Positions 37,118 through 48,959 of a DNA stretch of 64,000 nt are shown piece by piece. Position 1 is the stretch's first letter, and each line of letters opens with the position of its first letter. The notes below the pieces were generated by a model, which had not been told where the DNA came from, made no database searches, and saw only the letters and a program-made list of their open reading frames with translations. Both the position numbers and the translations under genes were made by a program. The stretch covers positions 124,001 through 188,000 of the forward strand of contig JAECYW010000030.1 in the NCBI GenBank assembly GCA_023014335.1, given 5' to 3'. This DNA comes from Galerina marginata (lineage: Eukaryota > Basidiomycota > Agaricomycetes > Agaricales > Galerinaceae).

Positions 37118-37925
37118 ATGCGCTTTGTCTCCGTTCTACTTTCTCTGGCAATGGTTTTGGCAGCTGAAGGTACGGATAACGTTAATGACGTCTGTATGAC
37201 TGCATAACACTGAATTATTTACAGCTACCAGGCTGCCGCAAGTCAGGAATGAACGGTTATTTGAGCGCCAAGCACCCGACCCGGTGGGCACAGAATAAAT
37301 TAGAGCAATTCTTAAATGACCAATTTCTGCATGCTTTCTTGGATATCAGTGTGCTGCTGAATGTAACCCTTTGTTGCTAGCTCTCGCAGTGAATACCTTT
37401 TTTATACCTCCTAGAATTATCCACTCAACATTCTGGAATAGCCATGCATCGGACTCGTCCGTGCATGCTTGTGCACAGTGTTCATTCAGCAACTTGCACA
37501 GACCTGCGCGACCTGCCTCTCAGTCGAACAGGATCGTAACCCTTCGGCATTATTGACCGATGTGACGGGTACGTCCATCGAGGGGAATTTCATACCTAAT
37601 TTAACCCAACAGTATTTGCGTAGAGTTTAACGCCGAGTGCGCCAGTAGCGGTCTCTCGATCACCCTTCCAAAGTCTTCTGCTGGCGGCCCAACCACTACC
37701 GCAAACGCTGGGAATGCTGCTTCGACGACACCTGCCGAACTGCCTACTGCGACAGCTCCGATAGGCGGTTTGACAGGTTCATCTGGAAACACAGGTGGGG
37801 GAGGCACCCAGGGGAACCCGCTGACCGGCCAACAGACGAGCACTGCAGAAAATATGGTCTCGCACCATGGGCGTGAGCTTGGAGTAAGTCTGATGGCAAT
37901 TTTTGTGACTTACTTTGTAGTTTAA
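37118..37925 (+). CDS. Secreted cysteine-rich protein, possibly GPI-anchored
   Basis: Five exons (37,118-37,169; 37,225-37,283; 37,350-37,388; 37,442-37,568; 37,624-37,925) splice in frame. The protein starts with a signal peptide (MRFVSVLLSLAMVLAAEA). A cysteine module follows with CAAECN, CIGLVRACLCT and CATCL spacing, like the eight-cysteine modules of basidiomycete secreted proteins (CFEM-like in spirit, not a proven CFEM). A Thr/Ser/Gly-rich stalk of about 60 residues follows. The C-terminus is hydrophobic (GVSLMAIFVTYFVV), which fits a GPI-anchor signal. The 37,568/37,624 junction uses the acceptor ...GCGTAG, because the earlier AG would put a stop in frame. Likely cell-surface protein; function unknown. 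Confidence 0.7.
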
Positions 37926-40624
37926 AGTGGGCAATCTAAGAGAAATATTATCTGGCTAATATGAGATCAGGCGATACTTACCAGCAAGCACTCCGCTCAA
38001 GTTGTAGCCCTAGGTACCGATTATGAGAGATTGGATTTGAAAGCGCGAGAATGGGCCGCAGTGTCACCGCCTTGTCGATGGTGGACCTCCAAATTTATCT
38101 ACAAGTTCTATCCGCTATTTTGGGGGCTGGTGCGAACAATAACGCCGCAACATGGGTTCGGAATCTCCACATATAATTATCAATCCATCGAGTTTGGTTA
38201 TGGAACTCCTTCGTTTTTGTTGGCTTTCAGGAAATTTAAGCCGCAGCCGGTTAAGCTTCAACATTTTCAAGCTTGAGCGAAGCAGACGCCAACGACTTTA
38301 CGAAGATCTCAGCAACCGTAAAATAAAATAATAATGACAGTACTTAGAACAGAAGTGAATTGCCCGATGTTAGTAAATCTGTTCCATGCGATGATATCAA
38401 GGTAGTCAAATAGCATAAAGGAACAGTCACAAGTCGGCTTGTGAGAGGGCACGACAGATCTGAGAGGGGAAGGAACGGAAATGAGAAGTAAGAGACGTAA
38501 CATACGAACCTCGATAACAACAGCTCCTTTCTTCCCAGTCCCACGTCTCGTGCGGTTTTCAATCGCGATCAAGGCACGAACGGTGTCTTGTCTGAACATT
38601 AATAGACGGCCTCGTCTGCTGTGACTCGTGCTGGGTTGACGCTAGCGATATTAGTGAGGATGATGGCGGTGATGACAGCGCAGAATACACGGATGTGACT
38701 TTGAGCATCGGTGCTGGTCCAGTTATCGCCCCCTTCCGACCTGTCGGTAGCAGCACCATTACCGGCTGCGCCAGGTCCGAGATCACGGTAGCAGAACATT
38801 GGAGGTGGGTAGCTAAGGTACGGCTCGAGCGAAAGGCGCATCCGTGGGCTGGATCCCGGGATGGAGAAGCGAAGGCTCGATTTCGAAGGTGTTTCCACGC
38901 TGCCATTCCCGTCGCCAATCTCAAGGTCTTCAGGTTGTGAAACGGCTGACTACCATGAAACACAGCTAAGGATGGGATAAAAGCAGCGTTAACGTAAATC
39001 ATAGAGGAGAGAAATCAAAATATCTACTTAGGCAAAACACCTCCGGAAAGCGTACCTCTAAGATGTATCGCCAAGTAGATAAACGCGTTTCCATCTGAGG
39101 AAGCACGACTAATAACATCTAGCCTAGTCGCCTCCAGGAATAACGGGTTTGAGGATGCCGTCCAGTAATCTTAGGGCATGAGAAGCAGATGTATCTAGTT
39201 TAACGCTGCGGGTGTTAGCGGTGACGTCTGCTTTTGTTTGGGACATGCTGCTCCGAGTAGCGAAACTATGGTAAATGTCGCCATTGACGCTGTATCCATT
39301 TTGTAAACCTGCCACGTCCGGCTCCTGAAAAACTTAGGAGCAAACAGGGAACTTGAGGATAGCGGGGCGGGTTCAGACCACTGACGATTTGCTGATTTCG
39401 GACGATCGGATGCACTGAAAAACGACCAACGTTAGACAGAACAGAGGCAGAGGAAGGGACGATAAATTAGTTCACGAACCTCCTAACCAGGAAACAAGAT
39501 TAACATACCTCCTGAGTCGCCGACCACTGGGAACAAACAGAAACTACGCGTCATGATCGGTTGCTGAACCTCCTGTTGACGCTGGGCATTGGAATCAAGT
39601 AATGACGCACACAGTATGTAAATATGAATTGATTACACCAGGAAAGTTGGGCACACGAGTCCACCGTGACCAGGCGATACTGATGACGACGACGGTGAAG
39701 GCGTCAGAGCAAGTGAAGCTGGCATCGTCGACTGAAAAGACATTGCAGAGGGTCTGGCGTAGGGTCTGCTCGGTGATTCAGGGACTTAGACGCGGCGCTC
39801 GAGCTGAGAACAATTTTCGTCAGGAGAGAGTGGCTGGAGTCGAACACCCAAAGGTCAAACCCAGACCCAACCTGCAGAGTCCGGTGTGGGAGCACCCGCG
39901 TGCGTGCTTCTTCCTCAGACGAAATCCTTCCCCTTCCGTCGGAGGAGCACTGTATGGCGAAAGATGTGAAAGCGGGTGCAAGCCTCGGTGTACTGAGCAC
40001 AGACGGATCGAAAGCATCGATAGATTCTGTTACATATAGTAAGTGTCTGGCATCTATGAATCATTGTTTTCAGACAAATGAAAAAGGCCAAGACGGACTT
40101 ATACGAACCAAAAATGTTCCCTCAATCCATCATGGAAAACCCTTGCCCGCCGGACTGAAGTTGTACTGACCCGTGTCAGTTCCCATGTCCATACGATCCA
40201 TTATAGGAAGGAAATAAGTCGAGAGTCTTCTGTCAAGCTTTCATCTTCAAGCGCCGATACCGTGTAGAGGTAGCCCCAGCTAACGACATCCGTAGTACAA
40301 GTTCAAGTTCAAGTTCAAGTTGCGGTTGAGGAGTCATACTCTACGCACGTGATCTGATCTTGTCACGAACGCGTTATGAACACGTCTCCCAAAGCAGATA
40401 CCCTGTGACCACTGGGGAGTTTGGGCCAAACCTTAGTCAAAACTTAACAGGTCCATCCATTGGCAAGACCGCATAGCACCGTTCGTATCGCTTTTCAATT
40501 TTAAAGCGACTCCAACTTGTCTGGCCAGCAACTCCACAGACTGGTGCGTTATCAAGATCATCAGTAGTGACAATTTATCGATATAATTTTATAAAGCAGC
40601 ATCGTTCGACGGCTTACCAACTGC
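37926..40624. other. No confident gene; possible minus-strand fragments
   Basis: Minus-strand open frames at 38,599-38,898 (ending with a helix-like segment HIRVFCAVITAIILTNIASV) and 39,124-39,315 look protein-like, but I could not join them. A dispersed motif copy (TGTCACGAACGCGTTA) lies at 40,361, and an AAGTTC microsatellite at 40,300-40,320. Confidence 0.35.
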
Positions 40625-41705
40625 ATGGATAACATGAACATTTTCTCCTATACGATAAATTCTTTTGCTCTGCCGCATAACGCGATTGTCACTGCAGAGC
40701 AACCCTGGACCAACACCAAGTGTGAGTGGTATTTAATAATTTTCTTTGGACATGACGCTGGAGTAAAAGGGGATTGATAAACTAGTCTCTGTCTACGATT
40801 CCGATATCGAAGTTCTTTCAGCCGATGGGTTTGTATTCCAACTTCATCGCGTGGTCCTAGGAATCGTAACTGGTGCTTTCCCCGGATCTGAAATGGAGAC
40901 GGGAGGGGAAATAGTTCAACTGACGGAGCCTGCGAAGGTGCTTGAAGTCCTTTTCGCATTCCTTTATCCAAAACCGCCTCCGAACCTTCAAGGATTCACT
41001 TTCGAGAAGCTTGCCGCAGTGGCCGAGGCAGCTGGAAAATATGAGGCATTCTCGGCAGCAGAAATATGTAACGAACAATTGATGTAAGTTCTCTCGGACC
41101 TCAAGACAATTTGGATCGACGACAAGATTTTATATTATAGAAAATTCCTACCTCAACACGCACCGGAAATTCTTGTCCACGCAGTCAAGCATGATTATCC
41201 AAGGCTAATTAGTTCGACCCTTCCATACCTCGCTCGGGCTCCATTTCTCTCAGTCCTGGAAAAATTGCCGCCGTCTTTTATGATTCCATGGGTATGTTTC
41301 TCGTTTAAGATAACTGGCGTACTCCAATCCTCCGAACAGGCTCGGTATCGCGAAGCATGGACATCCATTTTTAACGAATTGGCCGTCTACGCAAAAGACC
41401 TCGGACAGAAATCGACCAGATGCCACTCAGACGCGCTATGCCCAAGCTGCCGGACTTCCCTTCACGCAGTCATTGCACATCTAGAAAAAATCGACACATT
41501 AGCAGAGCTTCGTGAGACTCTTCAGTCCCCCAACACGGAATATCTAAAACCGGTTTTCACATGCTGTCGAAACGACGCTTACTCTTACGGCAAGATGGTG
41601 TACCAAAACACCATGTGCCCAATGGTGCAAACTGTGACTGCGTTATGCAAGGAAAAAGTCGAAATACTCCCCTCATTTGCTTCGTACTTAGGCATCAGGA
41701 TGTAG
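40625..41705 (+). CDS. BTB/POZ domain protein
   Basis: Four exons (40,625-40,721; 40,786-41,083; 41,141-41,291; 41,340-41,705) give 303 aa. The BTB fold is clear from residue 33: SVYDSDIEVLSADGFVFQLH, the +VVL segment, GAFPGSE, then VQLTEPAKVLEVLFAFLYPKP and an EKLAAVAEAAGKYE helix. The C-terminal half is the helical region with a CPSC pair that is usual in Agaricomycete BTB paralogues. Such proteins are thought to act as dimers, often as substrate adaptors for Cullin-3 ubiquitin ligases. The partner here is unknown. The first exon is short and its ATG is not certain; the codon at 40,634 is an alternative. No damage seen. Confidence 0.85.
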
Positions 41706-42520
41706 GACTTACTCTTGGAGGATGACTGACTGCCTCAACACATTTTACCAATCGAAAGTTCATGTGAGCGATTGATTCACGTTTATCTCGTTCATTTTCT
41801 CATTCATAAATTTCACCGGCTGCTGATGTTGTGAACACAGGTCATTGCATTTAGTGTATACACGCGAGACCGTTGATGTAGGAATTATCGGTCGTTGACA
41901 TGTCATTCCAATCGCAATAAATCAAGAAAAGTTTCCACTCTCATTCGGCATTGAAAAGGCTAAAATGGATACGGAATGGGCTTCTTAACATTCTATCCAG
42001 TCACCTCGCGACGGCATCTGCTAGCAACTGCCAGTGGGTGCTGATAATTTCCTGAGGATTCTCTACTTTCTTTCTTTAAGCACTCGCTTCATCTGTAGCG
42101 TATTCTTGTCTCACGACGTCCTATTTGAAGTGGCATCCTTAAGCAGCGAAGGTCTGCTCGCGTCATCAACACGGGTGTTCTGAGATTTTTGCATAAACGA
42201 AGACGTTGGTTTCCATCCCGGTTCGGTATCGCGTCGTGTCGCGAACAACATTTTTTCATTCGTAGGCACAGTATGACAAGAACCTTCAATCCGTTAATCG
42301 AGGTCGCCACTCCTATTCCGACAGTATTCGTACAACGTCTGATCTGTGATCGATTCATCTGGATTCATGTAGTCGTTTTGGTATGCAGAAAATTTGAGTT
42401 TCCCTCAGCCATCCACTCTTCTAAGCGCCAGATAGTAAACTGGTTAAGGATTTACTATTTATCACATTTCAGAGTTATTTGGTATACCGCTAATACATGG
42501 GGAAGAGTCGCAACGTCCTA
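41706..42520. other. Intergenic between convergent genes
   Basis: 3' flanks of the BTB gene (+) and the first F-box gene (-). No coding content recognised. Confidence 0.5.
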
Positions 42521-44137
42521 CTAGAAAACTTCGTCTGCACCCACCGTGGTCCATTCCACATCAAGGTCATTTATCCCTTCTGCGTGGAGACTTCTTATAT
42601 CCTCTGCAGTGCAGTCGGATAAATCAAGGTCTGCAATGGGTACGCCAGCATCACGACGCTGAATGAGAAACCGCATGATTAGGAAGCTGTTAAATCCCAC
42701 TTCTTTTTCGAATACGATGGATTTAAGGCAAGGAAACAGGATTACTCCGCTTAGAACCTCGTGAAGCTGGACTAATACCCCCAATGACGCCGAGCTGGTG
42801 TACATTGTTTCCACGAACGGTAGAGAGCGGCAGAGCCTGGCAAAGTGCAAGTCGGAAAGTTCCAAGGCATTCCATGAGAGGTTAAGTTTCAACGTTATAA
42901 TGGAACTGAGGTCGTAGGAATGTAGAGATTGTAGAATAAGGTCGGGTATTCCGTGCCACAGACTGTCGCTATCGATCAGGAGGTGGAAGTAGAACGACGA
43001 TTCGTCGTTCGCTTTCGCATGAATGCCCAACTCGCGTCGGATTATTAAGGTGCTTTTTGTCGTCATCCACCACATCGTATCGCTGGGCCAAAAGTCGGAA
43101 AAGTTTTGGAAGTGGGCAGAGAATCCTCGTTTCAGGAGGGATAGATCCTCGGGGGACGGTTGGACGATTGTGTCGTCAGTATCATGTCCGCATTTAAAAA
43201 TGCATCCTGCTGTAGTGGCGATATATCCAATTAATACAATAAGAGTCCTGAAGTTGACGGCGAGAGTGAGCATTGTGAGCTTGGGGAGGGTGACCATCGG
43301 CCACGAACGATCTTCTGATTGTATATCGATGATATCGACGTTTATTATGATGAGAGTTTCTAGCCTCAACATTTCCGCGAAGGCGAAAAGAATCGTCTGT
43401 CTAACGGAGCAGTCGAGTAGATTGAGACATCTCAGACTCGATAACCACCTCCCAGAAAACGTGAAATCGATGTGCTGGGTGCTGAAGGTGTGAATGGACC
43501 GGGCGTTGTTTGAAAAAAGGACGTCGTCGACGGTTGAGATTGCGGAGGGCGATGGGAACCAGATGCAAAACATTTTGAGATTAGGAGCTGGACTTCGCAT
43601 CGAACGCCACCGCTTATCTTTTTTGAGCGCCGGATCGTGTACGGAGATGGATATCCTCCTTAATCGCGTCCAATGATCGCCCAGGAGAGACAGGAAGAAT
43701 TGGGCAGCTGGCCTGCCCACCTCCAGATGACCGATGATCGAAAGAAGGGCATTGTCCGTTCTTTTTAAGATCTCGCCTCTCCAGTCGTTGTTCTTCTGAT
43801 CTAAGTGTTTTAAGTTCATCGTATTGGCCCAAATAGATGAAGAGGCAAGCATCAGAGATCGCCAGCCAACGCACACTTGGGACGTATGACGTGCAGTGGT
43901 AAGCGAGCATTCACGACTTGAACGCCTGCTAGTAGAAAGGCTCTCCGTGATATCGTCGTAGGTGAGCGTGTTTAGATTGAATATCCGCCAAAGAAGATCG
44001 TCATCGAGGCTGGATATTGGGGGTGGCCCGTCGAGATTGAGAATGGAGAAAGTGGGGGATCCGGGTTTCAGGCTGAAAAGCGGTAGGAACTTGGGTCGAC
44101 GAGGTGAGTCATCTGTTGAGAACTCCCACAATGCCAT
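42521..44137 (-). CDS. F-box protein, paralogue 1
   Basis: Single-exon coding region of 538 aa. The F-box lies near residues 38-110: ISSLDDDLLWRIF, then RHTSQVCVGWRSLMLASSSIWA, the L..D.LW.IF...SQVC..WR pattern of Agaricomycete F-box proteins. The rest has degenerate leucine-rich repeat periodicity (RCLNLLDC, LETLIIINVDI, LPKLTMLTLAV). F-box proteins link substrates to the SCF ubiquitin ligase through Skp1. The target is unknown. It aligns along its whole length with the genes at 48,960 and 52,239. An intron in the leader ends exactly at the ATG (acceptor ...ATATTAG, then ATGG), a feature shared by the paralogues. Confidence 0.85.
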   Translation of the reverse strand: MALWEFSTDDSPRRPKFLPLFSLKPGSPTFSILNLDGPPPISSLDDDLLWRIFNLNTLTYDDITESLSTSRRSSRECSLTTARHTSQVCVGWRSLMLASSSIWANTMNLKHLDQKNNDWRGEILKRTDNALLSIIGHLEVGRPAAQFFLSLLGDHWTRLRRISISVHDPALKKDKRWRSMRSPAPNLKMFCIWFPSPSAISTVDDVLFSNNARSIHTFSTQHIDFTFSGRWLSSLRCLNLLDCSVRQTILFAFAEMLRLETLIIINVDIIDIQSEDRSWPMVTLPKLTMLTLAVNFRTLIVLIGYIATTAGCIFKCGHDTDDTIVQPSPEDLSLLKRGFSAHFQNFSDFWPSDTMWWMTTKSTLIIRRELGIHAKANDESSFYFHLLIDSDSLWHGIPDLILQSLHSYDLSSIITLKLNLSWNALELSDLHFARLCRSLPFVETMYTSSASLGVLVQLHEVLSGVILFPCLKSIVFEKEVGFNSFLIMRFLIQRRDAGVPIADLDLSDCTAEDIRSLHAEGINDLDVEWTTVGADEVF

Positions 44138-44284
44138 CTAATATTTGGAGCTGTTAACACTTTTGAGATTAAATAATTGCCGTGTACTTACAGCAAAAAT
44201 GTGTTTCGACGGCGGAAGGTCAAGGCGAGGGCGATGAACAGAAAATCGGATGGATAGGAGTTGGGCGGCCCGGTCCTGTCAGAG

Positions 44285-44384
44285 GTGTAAACGTCTCGTC
44301 AAGTCTTGGTTCTTCCAAGAATACTAGAGATTTGGTGTAAACGTCTCGTCAAGTTTTGGTTCTTCCAAGAATACTAGAGATTTG
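44285..44384 (+). repeat. Tandem duplication, 2 x 50 bp
   Basis: Two copies of a 50-bp unit starting GTGTAAACGTCTCGTCAAG differ by one base. They lie upstream of F-box paralogue 1. Confidence 0.9.
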
Positions 44385-47300
44385 TCAAATATTTTCCCTT
44401 AACCGGTCATCGAAATTCTATGTTGCCTTCCAAATATCTGCTATTTTTCTGACTGCTCAGCGCTGCGTTCAGACTTTGGTTGATAAAAATAGTTCCATCC
44501 GCATTAGGATGCGACGGCGACGCGAACGCGTTTGTACATGTGTAACGTGTTTGTGCAGCTACTAAAAATTGTCAGCATGTTCTCCCGACTCGACTCTCAG
44601 ACTCTGATGTCCCTCTTTTTATCACAGCCAGCGTTTGTGTCTCTCTTTATGATCTGGCACGACCCATTTGCTCGACTATGTACTCGAGTCTCGGAGCCTC
44701 CACTGGCAGCGCTTACGTGGGCTTGGAAGTCTGGAATCTGGATTCAGTCCACAGCTTTTCCATACTCAGAACGCACCATCCACCCAACGCTTGCTGGATG
44801 CATGTTATGTGCAAAGTATTGGTAGTAATTCGACAATCCATATCAATTGATAATTATAATTGATTGTTACTACCTCGAAACACTTTTGAAGTTCTTCGTT
44901 ATCTTCACTATCGGGTATGAACTCCCCAAGGAATGGTTGTCTTATCATAGCAGCGCATCCTGCCGAAGGCCCCGAGAGATTCTTGAGTTAGGTATGCGTG
45001 TCCTTACTCTCTGTCTATACCTCTTTCTAACATCAACGTAACCTAGAATTTCGACACCACTAGCCTCGGAATTCAAGACTAATCTGAATCGAGCACGCCC
45101 GAAGTTTTTCTTTCAGGTCCTAGTGACACGTATACTCTACAAAATTTCGCAAAGTTAAGATGCAGTTTTGACGTTTGTGTGTTCTATGAACTTCCGTCCT
45201 CCTTTTTTCATCCCCGAGATATGATCAACGAAGCTGACGAGCCCTCTACAGCTCTGTCGCTCTTCCAAGATCTCGAACTCTCAAGAGTCGATAACAATAT
45301 GACGGGAACAAGCTTCTCTCTGCACCTACGTCCCTGGAAGTTCTGTTCCCTAACTCTGCTCACAATTCTGGTCACGGTGGTACTCAGTCGTGAGTTCTGG
45401 ATATTCCCGTGCTATTGCAAGTTTGGTCTCTGAGACTTGAGTAAGCTGCTCACCCGGAATTTTATTGGTTGAAATTTTTCGAAGTTGAATATAACAGTGA
45501 GCCGCATGTCTCCCAGTCCCAAATTTTTACACTCTGGCCCCCCATAAAACAACTCCACCAAGATCACGTTCGCCATTCCATAGATCAGATCCTATCTCCT
45601 GACCATCACAAGACCATCAGAGTCCATCGAATTCCCGTAGACGTTTCCCGACCAATCGCCATTCCTGCCAGTGGTGCTGGTGTCATTGGGTGAAATATAT
45701 CTAAGCATTAATTTTTTTTAAAAAAATATCTCAGAGGCTCGCGGTCATTCGTCAAGAAGTTTGAGTCACTCGAAATTTCCTGCATTGCTTGGATAAAAAT
45801 AGATTCAGCCGCTTTTGGCATGCGACGCGTTCAAAACTTCAAATAACGCGTTCGTGACAAATTTCAACACTGTGTCACGCTTATCTCGACCTGATTCTCT
45901 CGATCGTAGTCCGACTAGTCGACGTTAAGCAACGCCTCTCCGCCATCGACGACCCGTATTCTACCCCAGCGCACGGGAGGTCTCGCACGTCTGGGACCCG
46001 GTGCCTAAGTATCCTCATACAAAGAAGAACCCATCCCTCCGACACACTTTAACCGCACATTGATGCGCAGCCACGCTTTCACACCACTCTGGGTTGAGGT
46101 CTAGTCATTGAGGCGCCGAGCGTTCGTTCCACTCTCTGCCTGTAAGTGTTCCTCTCCTTTTTTCCTGGCTGTTATCTGACCATCAGAGTCGTTAGTAATT
46201 CGACGACCAACAGCTTCGAAACCCTAGCTCACCTGTCTGTGCCATCGAGTACTCCTGCTCATCGCTTGTCACCAGCGGAATAGCAGCACAGGACTATTGA
46301 AGGTCCTGAGAGCATCTCATGCTTGCTGTATGTGTTCTCCTTCTCTGTCCACACCCCTTTCTAACTCCCATATCTATTCAGTGATTCGCGATCCAACTAG
46401 TATGACCACAAAGTCACCGCCAGCAGCCCAAATGAACGGCTCTTCCGTAACCTGAACCTCAAAAACTACTATCCCTGGTAGAAGAACGGGCTGAGCACGT
46501 CCGAAGCTCGTTTCGTACGTTCATGACGGGGTTTCTGTAAAGTAAGGATGCATTATTCGGCCTGGGTGCGTTCCTTCCCCTTTCTTTCTTTGTATCGAGT
46601 GACAATCAACGAAGCTGATAATCCCTCCTAGAGCTCCGTCATCTATCTCCCTATCTCGAGATATCGGCAGTCAATAAGCCGGGCGCGACAAACAGATTCT
46701 CGCTGCACCTCTCACCCCAGAAACTCAGGGTTCTGGCTCTGCTCACGGTGGTACTCAGCGGCAGCGCCAACCAAGGCTCCGTAGCCTCCTCTTCGCTCCG
46801 AAGACGAAAGCGCCGTTCATTTTCCATCGTACTCCATGTTTCATCTCGCCTTGACCCCTCAACTCAGAGTCATAGATCAACCATGATCGACGCATGATCC
46901 TCTTCGCCGAAAGCCAATTTTGCCCGCGATTTGTTATCCCAGTCGCAGACTCACCGCTTGTCATCATTATCGTAGTCTGTGAGTGTTGGGTCACCAACAC
47001 CGATGATATCGCACATCTCAGCGCGTAGAACCCTCCGATACCTAATTCCCATCGTCAACGCCGCCTCGAGCCTCCTTCCCCCTTGCCCCCACCCATTTGA
47101 CGGCCTCAAGCGACGGGTTCACCGGAGATCTTCCATTATATACTCTAGCAGCAGTGTTGCTACTGGACGAACACGGTACGAGCATGAATATAGCACCAAC
47201 AGGCCCCACCATTGACATTTACACCAGCTCCGTTATCGGATTCGGACTGCACCGCCTACTTAAGGAACCATCGGTGTACCCCCTCCCCACCGCGCGCTTC

Positions 47301-48959
47301 CTTTGTCCGTTTCTTCTCCCTCTTCCCCTCCCTTTTACCCCGCCCGCCTCGCCTCCCTGCCATGCCTGCGTTCTCTCTCCGTCCGTCAGCACTGCTTCTC
47401 AACCGTTCCACCGCACCGTCTGTCGATGTCGACGCTACGCCGACGCCGACCCGCTCCTCGTAATACATCCCGGAAACGTCGACGAATCGATACATCTTAA
47501 CGCTCTGTGCCGTCCCAGGGTGGAGAAGAGCGGGCAGGCAGATGAGTCCCACCACTACCAACTCCCCAGGATCTAGCGGTCTTTGCATGCGCGCGCAGAT
47601 GCCTTCTCCGGTCGTTCATCCCTCCTACACCATGTCTCAAACGTTCGTTGGAGCCAATGATGGCGTGGTCGCCGCCGTTCCCTCTTTCGCCTCTGTCTCA
47701 GATACATTGGTCTATTGAGATGGCTGCCTCCTTCGCCCAGCCAGCGGACAGTCAGCCCAACTCGCGTCGTTTGGACACATTGAGCTCGGGCTCGCGTTGG
47801 GAAAGGACGTCTTCTGTGGGCTACGAGCGCGGGAGGCGATTTTGTGATCCGTGGGGGGATACATACCTCTCACCCTTCCTTGTATAATGCGAAAGAGGGA
47901 GTCGAAGAAGAAGCGGACATGGAGATAATGATAAGGAGGGGGACGTTGAAACGCCAGGTGTGGTTGAAGCCAAAGGACGGAGAAGGCGCAAGCTTTCGTC
48001 AGCTCGAGAGCCAAGGCTGCTGAGAGGGATCCCTGCTACTGCACGAGCACTGCGCCTCAAGCTCTCGCCGGTCCGCACCGTCCTTTTTATTTTCTGCCCC
48101 TCCCATTCGAGAAATATAGCGATGTATTGACTTTTAATGCGACCGCCCTCTTCTTCGTGCCCGCCGAGGGTCCGCATGGCTCGCTGCGTCTTCACCCTTT
48201 TGAAAACGACTTCAGATTTAATAATACTGAACTGGATATGTAAAGATGGTTAATTCAACTGGTGTTTAGCTGTTCTTTACTGTGAGTCGTCCTTACTTAA
48301 TTCCATCAACATACTTATTAGTTGATTCCATCGGGTTGCATCGCCGCGGTGCTTGCTTGCAATCGGGGGCTATGATTCCGTGATGTTTTTCTACTTGTCT
48401 TTCACAAAGCCTCCTGTCCTTCGTAGATCATCCTTATCTAAAAACATCCCAATGGAATCGAGGTATTGCCAGTGACTTCTATTCGTACCGAGTCCTCACG
48501 TTTCAAAGATACTTTACTGAACACTAAAGACTATAGGTGTATAAGCCGGTACTTCTGCTCGTCGCCCGGAACCTCATCTAAATTTTGAATCTTTCTCATA
48601 GCACGCGTGTGCCAAAGCTTCTGATCCGAAGTCTGTAGTGTGCACCTTCTTTTTGTAACTCTGCCTTTCTAACGTTCGTACTTTCCAGTGATTAGATGCA
48701 TGGCAAATTATTAAACCACCCCTGAGACCTAGGTTGCTCGCTCCTCAAAAACTCGCCACTTACTGCGGAAAACGTGCAAAGATTATGATGATTCAGGCTC
48801 GTATCATGGCAGTGGATGGATCGAAATTGATTAATTCGCCTTTTTATTCAGTTAATTAGTGTTTCCTCCACCCGTCCACCGCCCTAGAGCTCGGCGAATA
48901 ATCAGCTAACTTTTCATGTTTTCTAGCTATGTTGTATACTTCTGATATAAAATATTGTC
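44385..48959. other. Decayed duplicated sequence; no intact gene
   Basis: Stretches at about 45,166-45,395 and 46,540-46,760 share runs such as CAACGAAGCTGA and TCTGCTCAC..T with each other and with 51,380-51,540, so they are old copies of one block. A pyrimidine-rich zone at 47,270-47,400 looks like a fungal core promoter. The frames after it (such as 47,648-47,887) are low in complexity and interrupted, so I do not call a gene. Confidence 0.45.
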
